Of a stretch of 14,622 nt of DNA, positions 13,044 to 14,622 are shown in pieces. Below the pieces are notes generated by a model. The model was not told the DNA's origin and did no database searches. It was given only the letters and a program-made list of their open reading frames with translations. Each line of letters begins with the position of its first letter. Position 1 is the first letter of the stretch. The position numbers were made by a program, and so were the translations under genes. Where the stretch lies: contig CAZIPA010000040.1 in assembly GCA_964541085.1 (NCBI GenBank), forward strand, positions 1 to 14,622, written 5' to 3'. Source of the stretch: UBA4644 sp964541085 (lineage in GTDB: Bacteria; Bacillota; Clostridia; Oscillospirales; Butyricicoccaceae).

Positions 13044-14585
13044 ATGAAGTCTCAGTGCGTTCTGATCCTGGATTTCGGCGGACAGTACAAGGAGCTCATT
13101 GCCCGGCGTGTGCGGGAGTGCAATGTGTATTCTCTGGTGCGTTCCGGCGATATCAGCGCCCGGGAGGTTCGGGAGCTGGCTCCCATCGGCATCATTCTCA
13201 CCGGCGGCCCCAACAGCGTCTATCTGGAGGAGTCGCCCCATTGCGATCCGGAAATCTTTGAGCTGGGCATTCCCGTTCTGGGCATCTGCTACGGCTGCCA
13301 GCTGCTGGCCTATCATCTGGGCGGCAAGGTGGTGCCTGCTGCCGACGCTTCCGCCCGGGAATATGGCAAGACGGAAACCTTTTTCAACACCGACTGCGCC
13401 CTGTTCCGGGGTCTGCCGGAAAAGGGCATTACCTGGATGAGCCATGGGGACTATATGGAAAAGGTGCCCGAAGGCTTTGCCCTTACGGCTCATTCCGAGG
13501 CCTGTCCCAATGTGGCCATCTGTGACGAAGCACGGGGCTTTTTCGGCGTGCAGTTCCATCCGGAGGTCAATCATACCCAGCACGGTAAGGATATGCTCCG
13601 CAATTTCCTGTATCAGGTGTGCCATGCAAAGGGCGACTGGACCATGGGCGATTATAAAAATACCGCCATTGCCGCCGTGCGGGAAAAGGTGGGCGACGGC
13701 AAGGTGCTGCTGGCTCTGTCCGGCGGCGTGGATTCCTCTGTGGTGGCGGCGCTGCTGGCAGAGGCTGTGGGCCCCCAGCTCACCTGCGTGTTCGTGGATC
13801 ACGGCCTGATGCGTCTGAACGAGGGCGACGAGGTGGAAAACGCCTTTGCCAAGTGGGATATCAATTTTGTCCGTGTCAATGCGGAGGCCCGCTTTTTGAA
13901 AAAGCTGGAGGGTGTTTCCGAGCCGGAGCGCAAGCGCAAGATCATCGGCGAAGAGTTCATCCGGGTGTTTGAGGAAGAATCCAAAAAGATCGGCGCCGTG
14001 GATTTTCTGGCCCAGGGCACCATTTATCCCGATGTGATCGAGTCGGGCGCAGGCAAGGCTGCCGTCATCAAGAGCCATCATAATGTGGGCGGTCTGCCGG
14101 ATTATGTGGACTTCAAGGAGATTATCGAGCCGCTGCGGATGCTGTTCAAGGACGAGGTCCGTCAGCTGGGACGGGAGCTGGGCCTGCCCGAGTACCTGGT
14201 GACCCGCCAGCCCTTCCCCGGTCCCGGCCTTGCCATCCGCATCATCGGCGAGATCACCAAGGAGAAGGCCGACACCCTGCGCCAGGCCGATTTCATCTTC
14301 CGGGACGAGATCGCCAAGGCCGGCGAGGACAAGAATATGAACCAGTATTTCGCCGTCCTGACCAACACCCGCAGCGTGGGCGTCATGGGCGACGGCCGGA
14401 CCTACGACTACACCCTGGCCCTCCGGGCCGTCACGACCGCGGACTTCATGACCGCCGACTGGGCGAGAATCCCCTATGACGTGCTGGACAAAATCAGCAC
14501 CCGCATCGTCAACGAGGTCCAGGGCATCAACCGCATCGTCTACGATATCACGTCCAAGCCCCCCGCCACCATCGAGTGGGAATAA
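13044..14585 (+). CDS. guaA: GMP synthase (glutamine-hydrolysing)
   Basis: GuaA aminates XMP to GMP with ATP and ammonia from glutamine. 513 residues, complete. Residues 1-190 are the class I glutamine amidotransferase: oxyanion region LTGGPNSVY, nucleophile Cys82 in GICYGCQLLAYHLGG, and His172/Glu174 in QFHPEV. The ATP-pyrophosphatase domain follows, with the P-loop SGGVDSS at 226-232, QGTIYPDVIES, and SHHNVGGLP. The C-terminal dimerisation domain starts near RQPFPGPGLAIRI and ends in the family's usual PPATIEWE. The residue two after the nucleophile's Tyr-Gly is Cys85 where Met is common. GGAGG is 6 nt before the ATG, and the gene is 35 nt after purA. The last 145 or so codons use C-ending codons more heavily than the rest. 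It probably closes the purine operon or is followed by further genes beyond the window. Confidence 0.97.
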   Translation: MKSQCVLILDFGGQYKELIARRVRECNVYSLVRSGDISAREVRELAPIGIILTGGPNSVYLEESPHCDPEIFELGIPVLGICYGCQLLAYHLGGKVVPAADASAREYGKTETFFNTDCALFRGLPEKGITWMSHGDYMEKVPEGFALTAHSEACPNVAICDEARGFFGVQFHPEVNHTQHGKDMLRNFLYQVCHAKGDWTMGDYKNTAIAAVREKVGDGKVLLALSGGVDSSVVAALLAEAVGPQLTCVFVDHGLMRLNEGDEVENAFAKWDINFVRVNAEARFLKKLEGVSEPERKRKIIGEEFIRVFEEESKKIGAVDFLAQGTIYPDVIESGAGKAAVIKSHHNVGGLPDYVDFKEIIEPLRMLFKDEVRQLGRELGLPEYLVTRQPFPGPGLAIRIIGEITKEKADTLRQADFIFRDEIAKAGEDKNMNQYFAVLTNTRSVGVMGDGRTYDYTLALRAVTTADFMTADWARIPYDVLDKISTRIVNEVQGINRIVYDITSKPPATIEWE

Positions 14586-14622
14586 TCAAAAACGGATCAT
14601 AAGCCGCCAGTTCATTGCGCCG
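14586..14622. other. window end, 37 bases after guaA
   Basis: No gene, hairpin or terminator can be made out in these few bases; the operon end is not visible. Confidence 0.6.

Overview
The window looks like chromosomal DNA from a fairly GC-rich gut-type Clostridia, most likely an Oscillospirales/Oscillospiraceae relative. This is inferred from the selenocysteine-dependent glycine reductase genes, strong AGGAGG ribosome sites, consensus TTGACA/TATAAT promoters, and short palindromic intergenic repeats of the CTCTCCC-TTTGGGAGAG kind that are common in that group. No species call is possible from the sequence alone.

Region 1 (1-4630, + strand) is a glycine reductase cluster. It opens with the last codons of what looks like thioredoxin (trxA). 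A remarkable 177-bp tandem array (24-592) follows, repeating the thioredoxin C-terminal helix codons plus a palindrome-rich 129-bp spacer. Next come the selenoprotein gene grdA (UGA at codon 44), about 390 bp of hairpins and dispersed repeats, then grdC, grdD and a small unknown gene, ending in a strong terminator. GrdA carries the redox-active Cys-x-x-Sec, thioredoxin re-reduces it, and GrdC/GrdD release acetyl phosphate. The component B genes (grdE, grdB) are not in the window; the slot between grdA and grdC, where grdB often sits, holds repeats instead.

Region 2 (4669-6500) is a lone minus-strand lipoprotein of unknown function with its own consensus promoter, followed by a gene-free stretch of dispersed repeat modules.

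Region 3 (6501-10025) is a drug-efflux pair. A TetR-type repressor with a palindromic operator over its own promoter overlaps a MATE transporter gene, and a second MATE gene converges on it from the other strand. The two share a bidirectional terminator.

Region 4 (10116-14585) is a purine interconversion operon: purB, purA and guaA, i.e. both AMP-forming steps from IMP plus the last GMP step. It is driven by a consensus promoter with a structured leader. PurA is a divergent family member.

The most unusual feature is the array at 24-592. Its only differences between copies are four synonymous third-position changes in the thioredoxin-tail codons, while the 129-bp spacer is identical in all three copies. 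The reading frame runs through the whole array interrupted only by UGA, in an organism that decodes UGA as selenocysteine in the very next gene.
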